Below, piece by piece: positions 56,721 to 64,000 of a DNA stretch of 64,000 nt. Location: NCBI RefSeq assembly GCF_011388215.1, contig NZ_CP049989.1:2914001-2978000 (forward strand). The letters are read 5' to 3'. The notes beneath the pieces were generated by a model. It worked only from the letters and a program-made list of their open reading frames with translations. It did no database searches and had not been told where the DNA came from. The first letter of the stretch is position 1, and each line of letters begins with the position of its first letter. This stretch comes from Hydrogenophaga crocea. GTDB taxonomy: Bacteria > Pseudomonadota > Gammaproteobacteria > Burkholderiales > Burkholderiaceae_C. The position numbers and the translations under genes were made by a program.

Positions 56721-59707
56721 GCATGTCTGCGTTTAGCGCGCACTGGCCCCCCGGGGCGCCCGTTCGCCTCAGGCAGCTGCCTGGCACTGTGACTTGGGAA
56801 TTCCTGCCGCATGCCGAGCAAGCCATCGCACGCTTCTCGGGACTTATCAATGAAGTGCTTTTTCGGCGCAACGAAGCCACATCCACGGGATCCGATCTCG
56901 GGCTGCTGGCCGCGCGGTTGGTCTGCCTTGATGGCCTGCGACCTGAAACGTTGCCACTACTACAGGAGTTCAGATGCACTCCCTATCGCTGCGGCGATGC
57001 CACCGCGCTGGAGTGGCCCGAGGGCCCAGTGAAGCGCCTGGAGCGCCGCTTCCTTCACCCGATGACGCTGGCACTATGGCCGCGTCTATCGGTGGTGGTC
57101 GGGAATCGAACCACATCGTCCTCGACACCCCCATCCCAAGACCCGCAGGATGACTCCAAGCGTCACGATGTCATACGTCTACTTCCACTCGGCGATCTGC
57201 TTCTCGCTCTGGCATCTTGGCTGTCCAAGGTAGGGCTGTACAAAACCAGCAGATCTCAATCAATCCTGGAGCAGTTGTCAGCCGACCAGATTGCCTGGTG
57301 GAGTGTGCACCTGCCGGGACCACTCTTTGCTCATTGCACGCTCACCCTCTCATTCACCGCCCTCGAGAGAAGTGCCTGGGGGCGCCTACTGGCGAAGCAC
57401 GCGCTGGTCCATCGTCCCGAGGAGTTTGAAGCGGTCGACGATGGGATCCTTGATACCACGACCAATGAGCCTGGTGAGCGCACCTTCCAGTTGCTCGAGC
57501 AAATCGATGCGACGCAAGGAATCGGGTACGACCTTGCCGAACTAAGGTCGATGCTGGAAATTCTCAAAGAGGACCACCCTTCGGGCATTGATGGGCTCAC
57601 GAAGCGGGTCTGGATTGAGGGCCTTCAGCGAATGCCGCTCGCCCGGATGGGGGTGAACCCTGTCACAGTGGCACTGGCTGGCTGGATTTGCCACATGTGT
57701 GAATTGGGCACAGTGACCAAAGCCAATCCTGCCGTCAGCACGCTGCGCCAGTATGTTTCTGCAGTATTGCTTGCGCTGGGCAAAGCAATGGCGGGGCGAG
57801 ACGAAGCTCCGGAGGACTGGCAAGCCGATCAGTTGCTGGAGGTCTATCGCTGCGTCTACCGCGAGACAACAAAGGGCAGGCGCCCACAAGCCCTCGCTGC
57901 GCTTCACAGCATGCACGAGTACCTGATGGAGGCGTTCGACATCGAACCACTACCTGGCTTGATCGACTCGGTTCGCTCGGATCTCGTGGGTGGCTCAGAC
58001 GCTTCGCTAGCGGAAAAGCCCAGTATCAATCCAGTCTCGAAGGTCGATTCTGCCGATGGGCGAATACCGGCGCGGGTGATGGCAAACGTGATCTGGGATC
58101 ACGAAGTCGACTGCTGCGTCGAGCGTTGCAAGCAGGCTTCCGACCCGCGACTCGGGCGCATCGCCGCCGTCATGATCGCCATTGCCCGCGAATGCGCAGT
58201 TCGAAACCAGGACCTCTCACGCTTGGTATTGGCCAACGTGAGTTTCCTGGCCGACTCACGGGGCGCGTACTGCAGCATTGAAGTCGTGCGACATGCCGCA
58301 CGGGGTCGACTCAAGACAGAGTTGTCCCAGCGCCGCCTGACCGTTCGTGACTCACGATCTCTCAAAACCATACGGGAGTGGGTCGATTTTCGCCGCCTTG
58401 AAACACAGAACAGCAAGGCCTACCTATTCGGCGAGTCCAACAATGACAAGAGTCGATACCGCTCTGCTGCCACACAAGCCTTCCTCAATCGCGTAGTCAA
58501 ACTGGCGACGGGGTACCGCCGTTCTCGCATGTACGACCTGCGCCACACAGTCGTTAGCACGCAAGTTTCGCAAGCCCTGATGTCCAGCGCATGGGTTGAC
58601 GCAAACCCGTTGGAAATCATCGCAAGCGAGGCCGGCCATGCATCCCCCCTTACGACGATAAGAAGCTACTCGCACCTCTACGAACAGGCGCTTCGCATGA
58701 ACCTTGATATCGCGCTTGAGTCGGTTGTCAACGCCAGCAGTCAGGAAATGGCGAATGCGCTCGCCACGATCACCATGCAGGGCCGATCACTTAAAGGGAA
58801 CTCACTCGTTCAGGCCGCGAAACGGCGGGATATCGGCTTGCCCTCCCTATGGCGAATGCACATGGAGGCAGCAACGCACGCCTTGCCGATCGAGACGGCA
58901 CAAGATCCTTTTGAGTGGGCGCCGCCGGCTGCATTGAGCGCGTCGCAACGCGCCAAGCCTCAGACACCGGTCCACCTGCTGGCCGATGCGCTGGCGCGCA
59001 TGCAGCGAGGGGAGAACCTCGAGGCCATTGCTCGGGTGATCGGATTGCCAATCGATCGCATGTCTGTACTGACCGATCGCCTACATTCCTGGGCGTACAC
59101 ACTCTACTGCCGCCAGTTCCCACGCAAGACGGCGCACGCTCGAACGCCCATCGATCTCTTGCAATGCCTTGAGTCCATGCACATCAAAGCTGCAGGCGCG
59201 TCCGCTGACTTGTGGTCGCCGCTCTCACGACATTTGGAGGGGTCAGTGAATCGTGCAAGCATGCAGGCCATCATCACGTACTGGGAGAACGCGGCTCGCG
59301 GCGTGTACCTTGCTCTATCTCCGCCTGCGAACCCGCGCCCCCTCATTGCTCTTCTTGTCTCCGGTGGTCTCGCAAGGGGCCATCTCCGCGTCGTGGCTCA
59401 AGTGCCAAAGCATGACCACTCTGCGCCTTTTCCATCAACCACTTCAACCGACGGATCGCTTCCTGAAGGGTTGAGGAAGGACAAGACCATAGGCAGCGTG
59501 ATCGACGTCTTTCGTCAAGAAGCGAACTTCAATCCGTGGATCGAGACAGTCGCCCATCGCGGCGATAGACCGAAGATGTACCTGCGGATCAATCCGCATC
59601 CAGCCAAGGATCGCGCCGCTTCATCCGCTGACGCAACTGCAACTCTGCGTGCGTGGCTTCTTGCCATCAAGGCTCGCCTCCTTCTCGACGAACTTGAAGA
59701 CGCTTGA
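56717..59707 (+). CDS. Large tyrosine recombinase/integrase
   Basis: A 996-residue protein, far longer than usual integrases (300-450). The catalytic set is Arg496 (CAVRNQDLSRLVL), Arg609-His610 (MYDLRHTVVSTQ), His641 (EAGHASPLTTI) and Tyr651 (RSYSHLYEQ). The first His of the HxxRH box is Tyr606 instead. About 480 N-terminal residues of unknown role and about 330 C-terminal residues containing a helix-turn-helix-like LARMQRGENLEAIARVIGLP flank the core. Its position in a three-gene operon with a degenerate homologue suggests a dedicated integration machinery. Confidence 0.75.
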   Translation: MSMSAFSAHWPPGAPVRLRQLPGTVTWEFLPHAEQAIARFSGLINEVLFRRNEATSTGSDLGLLAARLVCLDGLRPETLPLLQEFRCTPYRCGDATALEWPEGPVKRLERRFLHPMTLALWPRLSVVVGNRTTSSSTPPSQDPQDDSKRHDVIRLLPLGDLLLALASWLSKVGLYKTSRSQSILEQLSADQIAWWSVHLPGPLFAHCTLTLSFTALERSAWGRLLAKHALVHRPEEFEAVDDGILDTTTNEPGERTFQLLEQIDATQGIGYDLAELRSMLEILKEDHPSGIDGLTKRVWIEGLQRMPLARMGVNPVTVALAGWICHMCELGTVTKANPAVSTLRQYVSAVLLALGKAMAGRDEAPEDWQADQLLEVYRCVYRETTKGRRPQALAALHSMHEYLMEAFDIEPLPGLIDSVRSDLVGGSDASLAEKPSINPVSKVDSADGRIPARVMANVIWDHEVDCCVERCKQASDPRLGRIAAVMIAIARECAVRNQDLSRLVLANVSFLADSRGAYCSIEVVRHAARGRLKTELSQRRLTVRDSRSLKTIREWVDFRRLETQNSKAYLFGESNNDKSRYRSAATQAFLNRVVKLATGYRRSRMYDLRHTVVSTQVSQALMSSAWVDANPLEIIASEAGHASPLTTIRSYSHLYEQALRMNLDIALESVVNASSQEMANALATITMQGRSLKGNSLVQAAKRRDIGLPSLWRMHMEAATHALPIETAQDPFEWAPPAALSASQRAKPQTPVHLLADALARMQRGENLEAIARVIGLPIDRMSVLTDRLHSWAYTLYCRQFPRKTAHARTPIDLLQCLESMHIKAAGASADLWSPLSRHLEGSVNRASMQAIITYWENAARGVYLALSPPANPRPLIALLVSGGLARGHLRVVAQVPKHDHSAPFPSTTSTDGSLPEGLRKDKTIGSVIDVFRQEANFNPWIETVAHRGDRPKMYLRINPHPAKDRAASSADATATLRAWLLAIKARLLLDELEDA

Positions 59708-59708
59708 T

Positions 59709-60608
59709 ATGACAGAACACTACTTGTTCGCTCAACGATTGATGGCAGGCAACGGTCTCACCGTCAGTGAAACCGATTGGGAAGACAGAAAATCGGATTT
59801 CCTGGAGGACCTTCGAGCGCAGTTCCCGCTTGAGGCCCTGCAGGCCAGCGAGTTGCGGTTCGACTATGAAAACTCCCCTGAGGGAAGGATATGGATCCGG
59901 GCATTCCTCCAGTCTTCATCCCTGTTCGGATGGACTGACAAAGACGCCTTCTCCGAGGATGTTCGGCGGATCAAGCAGGCTGCTTTGACCTTGAGGGAGG
60001 ACTTCGAAGATGCGCTCAAGGGCAGTAGGGACCCTGCACTTGATTCACGACTCAAGAGACGCAGACTCAATATCTTGAAGGCACGTCAATCAGGCACCCT
60101 TATGCTGTACACAAGTCGACATGGCGAGGCCATGCCTTTGGATGAAGTCCCCCGCTGGATGCCTCACAGTAGAAAGGTGAAGATCGAATTCAAGGTTGAA
60201 GACCTTCTCAAGCGGGGATCGTGCAAAGCCGTTGTCAATTTGACTCACGATCAGTCGCATTCAGCGAAATGGGTAGGGCTGGAGAGATCGTCGACAGTTA
60301 CCTTGGTTCGCGATCATCAAGCACGTGGATTCGAAGCGGGAAGCATTCTTTGCGAGTCCCTTGAAACGGGCGTTTTGCTCGAGGCAAGCGTTCATCTGGC
60401 ATACAGTTGGACGGATGGGTCTCTGGGAAAACTGACTCTCCATGAGGTTCCGCGGTACCTTGAGAAGCAAGGCGTCAAACAGTTCCATCACCAGCTTCCT
60501 TTGCCCGATCTCGATCAAAGTGTCGATTTCGAAGTCTCCGAATGGGAACGATCTCTCGAGAGTGCGAATAGCGACGGCCGGGATTTCAACCCGCTGGAAG
60601 CAGCCTAG
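59709..60608 (+). CDS. Hypothetical third protein of the integrase operon
   Basis: A 299-residue protein from the ATG at 59709, one base after the stop of the large recombinase, so it is coupled. It begins MTEHYLFAQRLMAGNGLTVS; no signal or membrane segments. The N-terminal half is charged and helical, the C-terminal half beta-rich (AVVNLTHDQSHSAKWVGLER, then ASVHLAYSWTDGSLG), ending in an acidic tail. No family recognised. Genetic coupling suggests a recombination accessory factor. Confidence 0.65.
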   Translation: MTEHYLFAQRLMAGNGLTVSETDWEDRKSDFLEDLRAQFPLEALQASELRFDYENSPEGRIWIRAFLQSSSLFGWTDKDAFSEDVRRIKQAALTLREDFEDALKGSRDPALDSRLKRRRLNILKARQSGTLMLYTSRHGEAMPLDEVPRWMPHSRKVKIEFKVEDLLKRGSCKAVVNLTHDQSHSAKWVGLERSSTVTLVRDHQARGFEAGSILCESLETGVLLEASVHLAYSWTDGSLGKLTLHEVPRYLEKQGVKQFHHQLPLPDLDQSVDFEVSEWERSLESANSDGRDFNPLEAA

Positions 60609-60714
60609 CGCGTCAAGCGGCACGTGGCCTTCAAGGGCACACGGAAGAAATGGAAATCACCGCCCAGGCGTCGCTCGCCAGCCATCTGAGTTGACCCGGC
60701 ACGCTGCGAGCAGA

Positions 60715-60945
60715 TCATCTGCCTTCGCGCTCGACAGTACCAAACGCATTTGGCAATGCGCCGGTAGGCGAAGAGATCCCGCCCGAGGTCTTGTTGATGA
60801 CCTGCGCCTTGTCCAGCTCATCCAGGATCACGAGCGGGTTGGCGCACTCGCCCAGGCCCAGCAGATCGAAGATCAGCCCGTAGCGAGAGTTGCCCCATGT
60901 GATGTCCGAGCCGAGCAGCGCTGGCAATGTCTCGGCCCGGTCCAT
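60715..60945 (-). pseudogene. Fragment of a Lon/MoxR-like AAA+ ATPase gene
   Basis: A 76-residue minus-strand frame that reads like the Walker-B region of a Lon-related AAA+ ATPase: LLGSDITWGNSRYGLIFDLL, then NPLVILDELDKAQVINKTSG. The Walker A part and the C-terminal sensor and protease regions are missing on both sides, and the reading frame ends in unrelated sequence (LPNAFGTVEREGR). It is therefore a gene remnant, perhaps cut when an adjacent element inserted. Confidence 0.6.
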
Positions 60946-61224
60946 CGCGTGCTGCAGCGCCTACGCCAGGGCGAGCGCGCGCTGGACGTTTACCGGTTCT
61001 GATGCCGGTGGCTCTAGCGGGGCCCGGCGCCGGCGCGGGGCTGGACCCCGTGGCGCGAGAACCCATAACCCCCACAACGGAGCTTCGCCCCCACCCCCAT
61101 TTCATCGTGGAGCGCCTTGGCTGCGCGTCTGCCCATCCGCGGCCCGGGCCGGCATGCGCATCGGCACGGTCATCGGTATTTACCCTAGTTCTCGAACCAA
61201 ATCATGGCCGTACAATGACACATC
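60946..61224. other. Gap before the catabolic operon
   Basis: 280 bases with GC-rich low-complexity (about 61015-61070) and no supported gene; it probably includes the promoter region of the operon. Confidence 0.4.
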
Positions 61225-61241
61225 TGTCCATGTCATGGACA
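61225..61241. promoter_or_regulatory. Operator-like palindrome before the SDR gene
   Basis: TGTCCATG (61225-61232), one central base, then CATGGACA (61234-61241): a perfect 8+1+8 palindrome 38 bases before the start codon. It probably binds a dimeric repressor such as a GntR or IclR-type regulator; none is encoded in the window. Confidence 0.65.
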
Positions 61242-61279
61242 ACTAGAAGTTTCAGATCCCCAGCAATGAAAGATCCGCG

Positions 61280-62062
61280 ATGACCCAAGCCCCCACAACA
61301 AGCCCCCCCCGACTGGCGAACCGCGTGGCGATCGTGACGGGCGCGGCGCAAGGCATTGGCGAGACCTATGCGCGCGCCCTGGCGCAGGCGGGGGCCACGG
61401 TGGTCTGCGCCGACGTCCTGGACGCCTCCGGGGTGGTCGGCCAGATCACGGCTCAGGGCGGTCGGGCGATGTTTGTCCACACGGACGTGTCGTCCCGCGA
61501 GTCGGTCGAGAAGATGGTTGAGGCCACGCAGCAGTCCTTCGGCCGCATCGACGTGCTGGTCAACAACGCCGCAATCTTCGGCAACCTGGTCCTCAAACCC
61601 TTCGAGCAGATCGAGTCGGCCGAGTGGGACAAGGTGATGTCCGTCAACGTGCGCGGCTCGTTCGAATGCGCCCGGGCGGTCAGCCACGTGATGCGGCGGC
61701 AACGCTACGGGAAGATCATCAACATCGCCTCGGGCACCGTTTTCAAAGGCACGCCGCTCTTCCTGCACTACGTCACATCCAAAGGTGCCGTGGTCGCCAT
61801 GTCGCGCTGCCTGGCGCGTGAGTTGGGCAAGGACAACGTCTGCGTCAACACGCTCGCCCCGGGGCTTACCCTGAGCGCCAATGTCAGCGCCAACCCCGAC
61901 TGGCAAGGCGCGATCGCCGCCGGCATCGTCGCCTCGCGCTCCATCCAGCGCGAGCAGGTGCCGGACGACCTCACCGGCACCTTGATCTACCTCGCCAGCG
62001 CCGACAGCGACTTTGTCACCGGGCAGGTGATCGTCGTCGATGGCGGATCGGTCACGCACTGA
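61280..62062 (+). CDS. Short-chain dehydrogenase/reductase
   Basis: A 260-residue NAD(P)-dependent oxidoreductase. The Rossmann motif TGAAQGIGE occupies residues 20-28, NNAAIFG is the NNAG equivalent, and catalytic Tyr164 and Lys168 are in HYVTSKGA, after Ser in NIASGTVF. The C terminus GQVIVVDGGSVTH is typical. It probably oxidises an aromatic alcohol to the aldehyde used by the next gene, or reduces a ketone. It lies 8 bases before the aldehyde dehydrogenase. The substrate is not readable; the VanA-like neighbour suggests lignin-derived aromatics. Confidence 0.85.
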   Translation: MTQAPTTSPPRLANRVAIVTGAAQGIGETYARALAQAGATVVCADVLDASGVVGQITAQGGRAMFVHTDVSSRESVEKMVEATQQSFGRIDVLVNNAAIFGNLVLKPFEQIESAEWDKVMSVNVRGSFECARAVSHVMRRQRYGKIINIASGTVFKGTPLFLHYVTSKGAVVAMSRCLARELGKDNVCVNTLAPGLTLSANVSANPDWQGAIAAGIVASRSIQREQVPDDLTGTLIYLASADSDFVTGQVIVVDGGSVTH

Positions 62063-62070
62063 GAGCGCCC

Positions 62071-63537
62071 ATGAACCTCAGCGCGGAACTCTTGATCAAC
62101 GGCCGGTGGACGGCGGCCAGCCAAGGCGCCAGCGCGCCCAGCCTGGACCCGGCCGACGGCCGCGACATCGGCCGCTTCAGCGCGGCGACGCGAGCGGACG
62201 CCGAGGCGGCCATCGCGGCCGCACGCGCCGCCTTTGAGAAGCCCTCGTGGGCCCAGTCGCCGCGGCTGCGACAGAACGTCATGAACGAATGGGCAGATCG
62301 GCTCACGCGCAAGGCCGAGGAACTGGCCCAGCTGCTGACGCGGGAGAACGGCAAGGTCGTGGCCCAGTCGCGCGGCGAAGTGATGGGCGCCATCTCCGAG
62401 ATTCGCTACTACGCGGGCCTCTCCCGGCACCTTCCGGGCCATGTGCTCGAGGTGGAGCCGGGGGTGTTCTCCACGATGCTCAAGGAGCCCGCCGGCGTCG
62501 CCGGCATCATCGTCCCGTGGAACGCGCCGGTGATCCTGCTGATCCGCTCCATCACCCCCGCGCTGGCCGCGGGCTGTACCTGCGTGGTCAAGCCGGCGCC
62601 GCAGGCCGCGCTCATCACGGCGGCGGTGATCCGGGAGCTGAGCGAGGTGGCCGGCTTGCCACCCGGTGTCGTGAACCTGTTGAGCGAGACGGGCCATGAG
62701 GTGGCGCAGTGGCTCACCACCTCGCCGGAAGTGGACGTGATCAGCTTCACCGGCTCCAACCTGACGGGGCAGCGCATCATGGCCGCCGCCGCACCCACGA
62801 TGAAGAAACTGTCGCTCGAACTGGGCGGCAAGTCCTGCTGCCTGGTGTTCGAAGACGCCGATGTCGAACGCATCGCGCCGCAATTGGCCACGGCGGCGAC
62901 GGTCATCTCCGGCCAGCAATGCACGGCCGCTCGCCGGGTGTTGGTACATGCCTCGCGCTACGAGGCCATGAAGCAAGCGCTCGCAGCAGCCCTGGCCAGC
63001 ATCCAGGTGGGGCCGGGCAGCGCCCCGGGGTCACAGATGGGGCCTCTGATCGACCCGGGCACCGCCGAGCGGGTACAGCGCCGCATCGAGCAGGCCATGG
63101 ACGACGCCGATGAAGTGATCCTGCGTGGCCAGCGCTTGGGCGGCCCGCTGCTGCAGGGAGGGTTTGTGTCGCCGACCCTAGTGGCGCATCGCGACACCAG
63201 CGCTTCGTTTGTGCAGGACGAGGTCTTCGGCCCTCTGGTCGTGCTGGAAAAGTTCGAGACCGAGCCCGAAGCGGTGGCCCGGGCCAACCACAGCGATTTC
63301 GGCCTGTCTGCCAGTGTCTGGACCGAACAAGGCGCGCGTGCCTGGCGGATCGCGCGCGCGCTGCGCAACGGCACGGTCTGGATCAACGACCACAACAAGC
63401 TGTTCGCCGAAGCCGAAACCGGGGGCTACCGCCGCAGCGGCCTGGGACGACTTCACGGCGCCGACGCGCTGATCGACTTCACAGAAATCAAGCACATCTA
63501 CCAAAGCGTGGGCGTGCTTGAGTCCCTCAAGGGTTGA
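62071..63537 (+). CDS. NAD(P)-dependent aldehyde dehydrogenase
   Basis: A 488-residue aldehyde dehydrogenase. The cofactor motif ISFTGSNLTGQR is followed by the general base Glu250 in LELGGKSC and the nucleophile Cys284 in GQQCTAAR. EVFGPLVVLEKF and NDHNKLFAEAETGGYRRSG are the usual C-terminal features. All catalytic residues are present. With the SDR it forms an alcohol-to-aldehyde-to-acid pair. Vanillin or benzaldehyde-like substrates are plausible from the Rieske gene downstream but unproven. Confidence 0.88.
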   Translation: MNLSAELLINGRWTAASQGASAPSLDPADGRDIGRFSAATRADAEAAIAAARAAFEKPSWAQSPRLRQNVMNEWADRLTRKAEELAQLLTRENGKVVAQSRGEVMGAISEIRYYAGLSRHLPGHVLEVEPGVFSTMLKEPAGVAGIIVPWNAPVILLIRSITPALAAGCTCVVKPAPQAALITAAVIRELSEVAGLPPGVVNLLSETGHEVAQWLTTSPEVDVISFTGSNLTGQRIMAAAAPTMKKLSLELGGKSCCLVFEDADVERIAPQLATAATVISGQQCTAARRVLVHASRYEAMKQALAAALASIQVGPGSAPGSQMGPLIDPGTAERVQRRIEQAMDDADEVILRGQRLGGPLLQGGFVSPTLVAHRDTSASFVQDEVFGPLVVLEKFETEPEAVARANHSDFGLSASVWTEQGARAWRIARALRNGTVWINDHNKLFAEAETGGYRRSGLGRLHGADALIDFTEIKHIYQSVGVLESLKG

Positions 63538-63585
63538 ACCCACGAAACCGCCCCACCTTGGAAAACCAATAGGAGAGACCGACTT

Positions 63586-64000
63586 ATGTTTCCGAAAAAC
63601 ACTTGGTATGTGGGCGCGACGCCCAACGAGATCGATGGCAAGCCTCTCGGCCGCAAAATCTGCGGCGAGTCCATCGTGTTCTTCCGGGGACCCGACAACA
63701 CGGTGGCAGCCGTTGAGGATTTCTGCCCGCACCGCGGCGCGCCGCTCTCACTGGGCAAGGTCGACAACGGCAAACTGGTTTGTGGCTACCACGGCCTAGA
63801 GATGGGCTGCGACGGCAAGACCGTCGCGATGCCCTGCCAGCGGGTCGGCGGCTTTCCTGCCGTGCGGACCTACCCCGTGGTGGAGCGCTACGGCTTCATC
63901 TGGGTCTGGCCCGGCGATGCCAAGGAGGCCGACCCGGCCAAGATCCACCACCTGGCCTGGGCCGATGACCCGGCCTGGTCCTACTGCGGCGGTCTGTACC
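63586..64000 (+). CDS. VanA-like Rieske aromatic oxygenase, partial at window end
   Basis: The first 138 residues of a Rieske oxygenase alpha subunit; the catalytic mononuclear-iron domain lies beyond the window. The Rieske ligands are Cys47 and His49 (FCPHRGAPLSLG) and Cys66 and His69 (LVCGYHGLEM). The start MFPKNTWYVGATPNEIDGKP with AGGAGAG 9 bases upstream and the VERYGFIWVWPGD stretch closely resemble vanillate O-demethylase oxygenase VanA. It likely demethylates a methoxylated benzoate, receiving electrons from a VanB-type reductase not in view. Other VanA-like demethylases cannot be excluded. Confidence 0.8.
   Translation, partial: MFPKNTWYVGATPNEIDGKPLGRKICGESIVFFRGPDNTVAAVEDFCPHRGAPLSLGKVDNGKLVCGYHGLEMGCDGKTVAMPCQRVGGFPAVRTYPVVERYGFIWVWPGDAKEADPAKIHHLAWADDPAWSYCGGLY

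Overview
The window reads as DNA from a high-GC Gram-negative betaproteobacterium, most likely order Burkholderiales and perhaps Comamonadaceae. This is inferred from the trimeric porin, the CzcCBA/CzcE metal cluster, the IS3-family element and the VanA-like catabolic genes; no rRNA or other phylogenetic marker is present. Nearly the whole window looks like accessory DNA in which successive mobile modules have accumulated.

Layout. (1) 0.1-9.8 kb: a porin, then a heavy-metal efflux locus with a CzcRS-type two-component pair, a periplasmic CzcE-like protein and the tripartite exporter CzcC-CzcB-CzcA. (2) 9.95-11.14 kb: an IS3-family element whose transposase frame carries an in-frame amber codon 13 codons before its apparent original end. 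(3) 11.9-17.8 kb: a tightly coupled operon of a TerB-N/TerB/TerB-C protein, a BrxD-like ATPase and an Lhr-like helicase, a candidate stress or anti-phage system. (4) 18.2-20.0 kb: a HipBA-type toxin-antitoxin pair behind a perfect consensus promoter flanked by a 9-bp inverted repeat. (5) 20.3-22.4 kb: three poorly known minus-strand genes, two of them exported. (6) 23.1-40.7 kb: a defence island bracketed by two direct copies of a 17-bp IS-end-like sequence. It starts with a WYL regulator, then three small genes, a complete QatABCD system, and a second cassette of an AddB-like nuclease, an AddA/RecB-like helicase-nuclease, a PLD-family nuclease, a CoiA-like nuclease and an unknown protein preceded by three 24-bp tandem repeats. 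(7) 41.0-47.6 kb: a HAD-fold protein, a DUF6471-like protein, and a Tn7-like transposition core (TnsA-TnsB fusion, TnsC-like ATPase, TniQ-like targeting protein) ending at a strong terminator. The fused TnsA domain seems to lack the third catalytic residue. (8) 47.7-60.6 kb: beginning at a decayed 3' fragment of an initiator tRNA-Met-like gene, a mobile-element module with a RepB/ParB-like pair, two large serine recombinases, a zinc-ribbon protein, and a translationally coupled three-gene operon containing one active-looking and one degenerate tyrosine recombinase. Perfect and nested palindromes lie between the two recombinase sets. (9) 60.7-64.0 kb: a remnant of a Lon/MoxR-like ATPase, then a catabolic operon of a short-chain dehydrogenase, an aldehyde dehydrogenase and the start of a VanA-like Rieske oxygenase, cut off by the window end.

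How they work together. The metal genes form one efflux unit sensed by their own two-component pair. The Ter/Brx-like operon, HipBA, Qat and the AddAB-like nuclease cassette make a layered set of nucleic-acid surveillance and abortive functions, with the WYL protein as probable repressor. The IS, Tn7-like, serine and tyrosine recombinase modules explain how the cargo could have arrived. No CRISPR array, rRNA gene or complete tRNA gene was seen.
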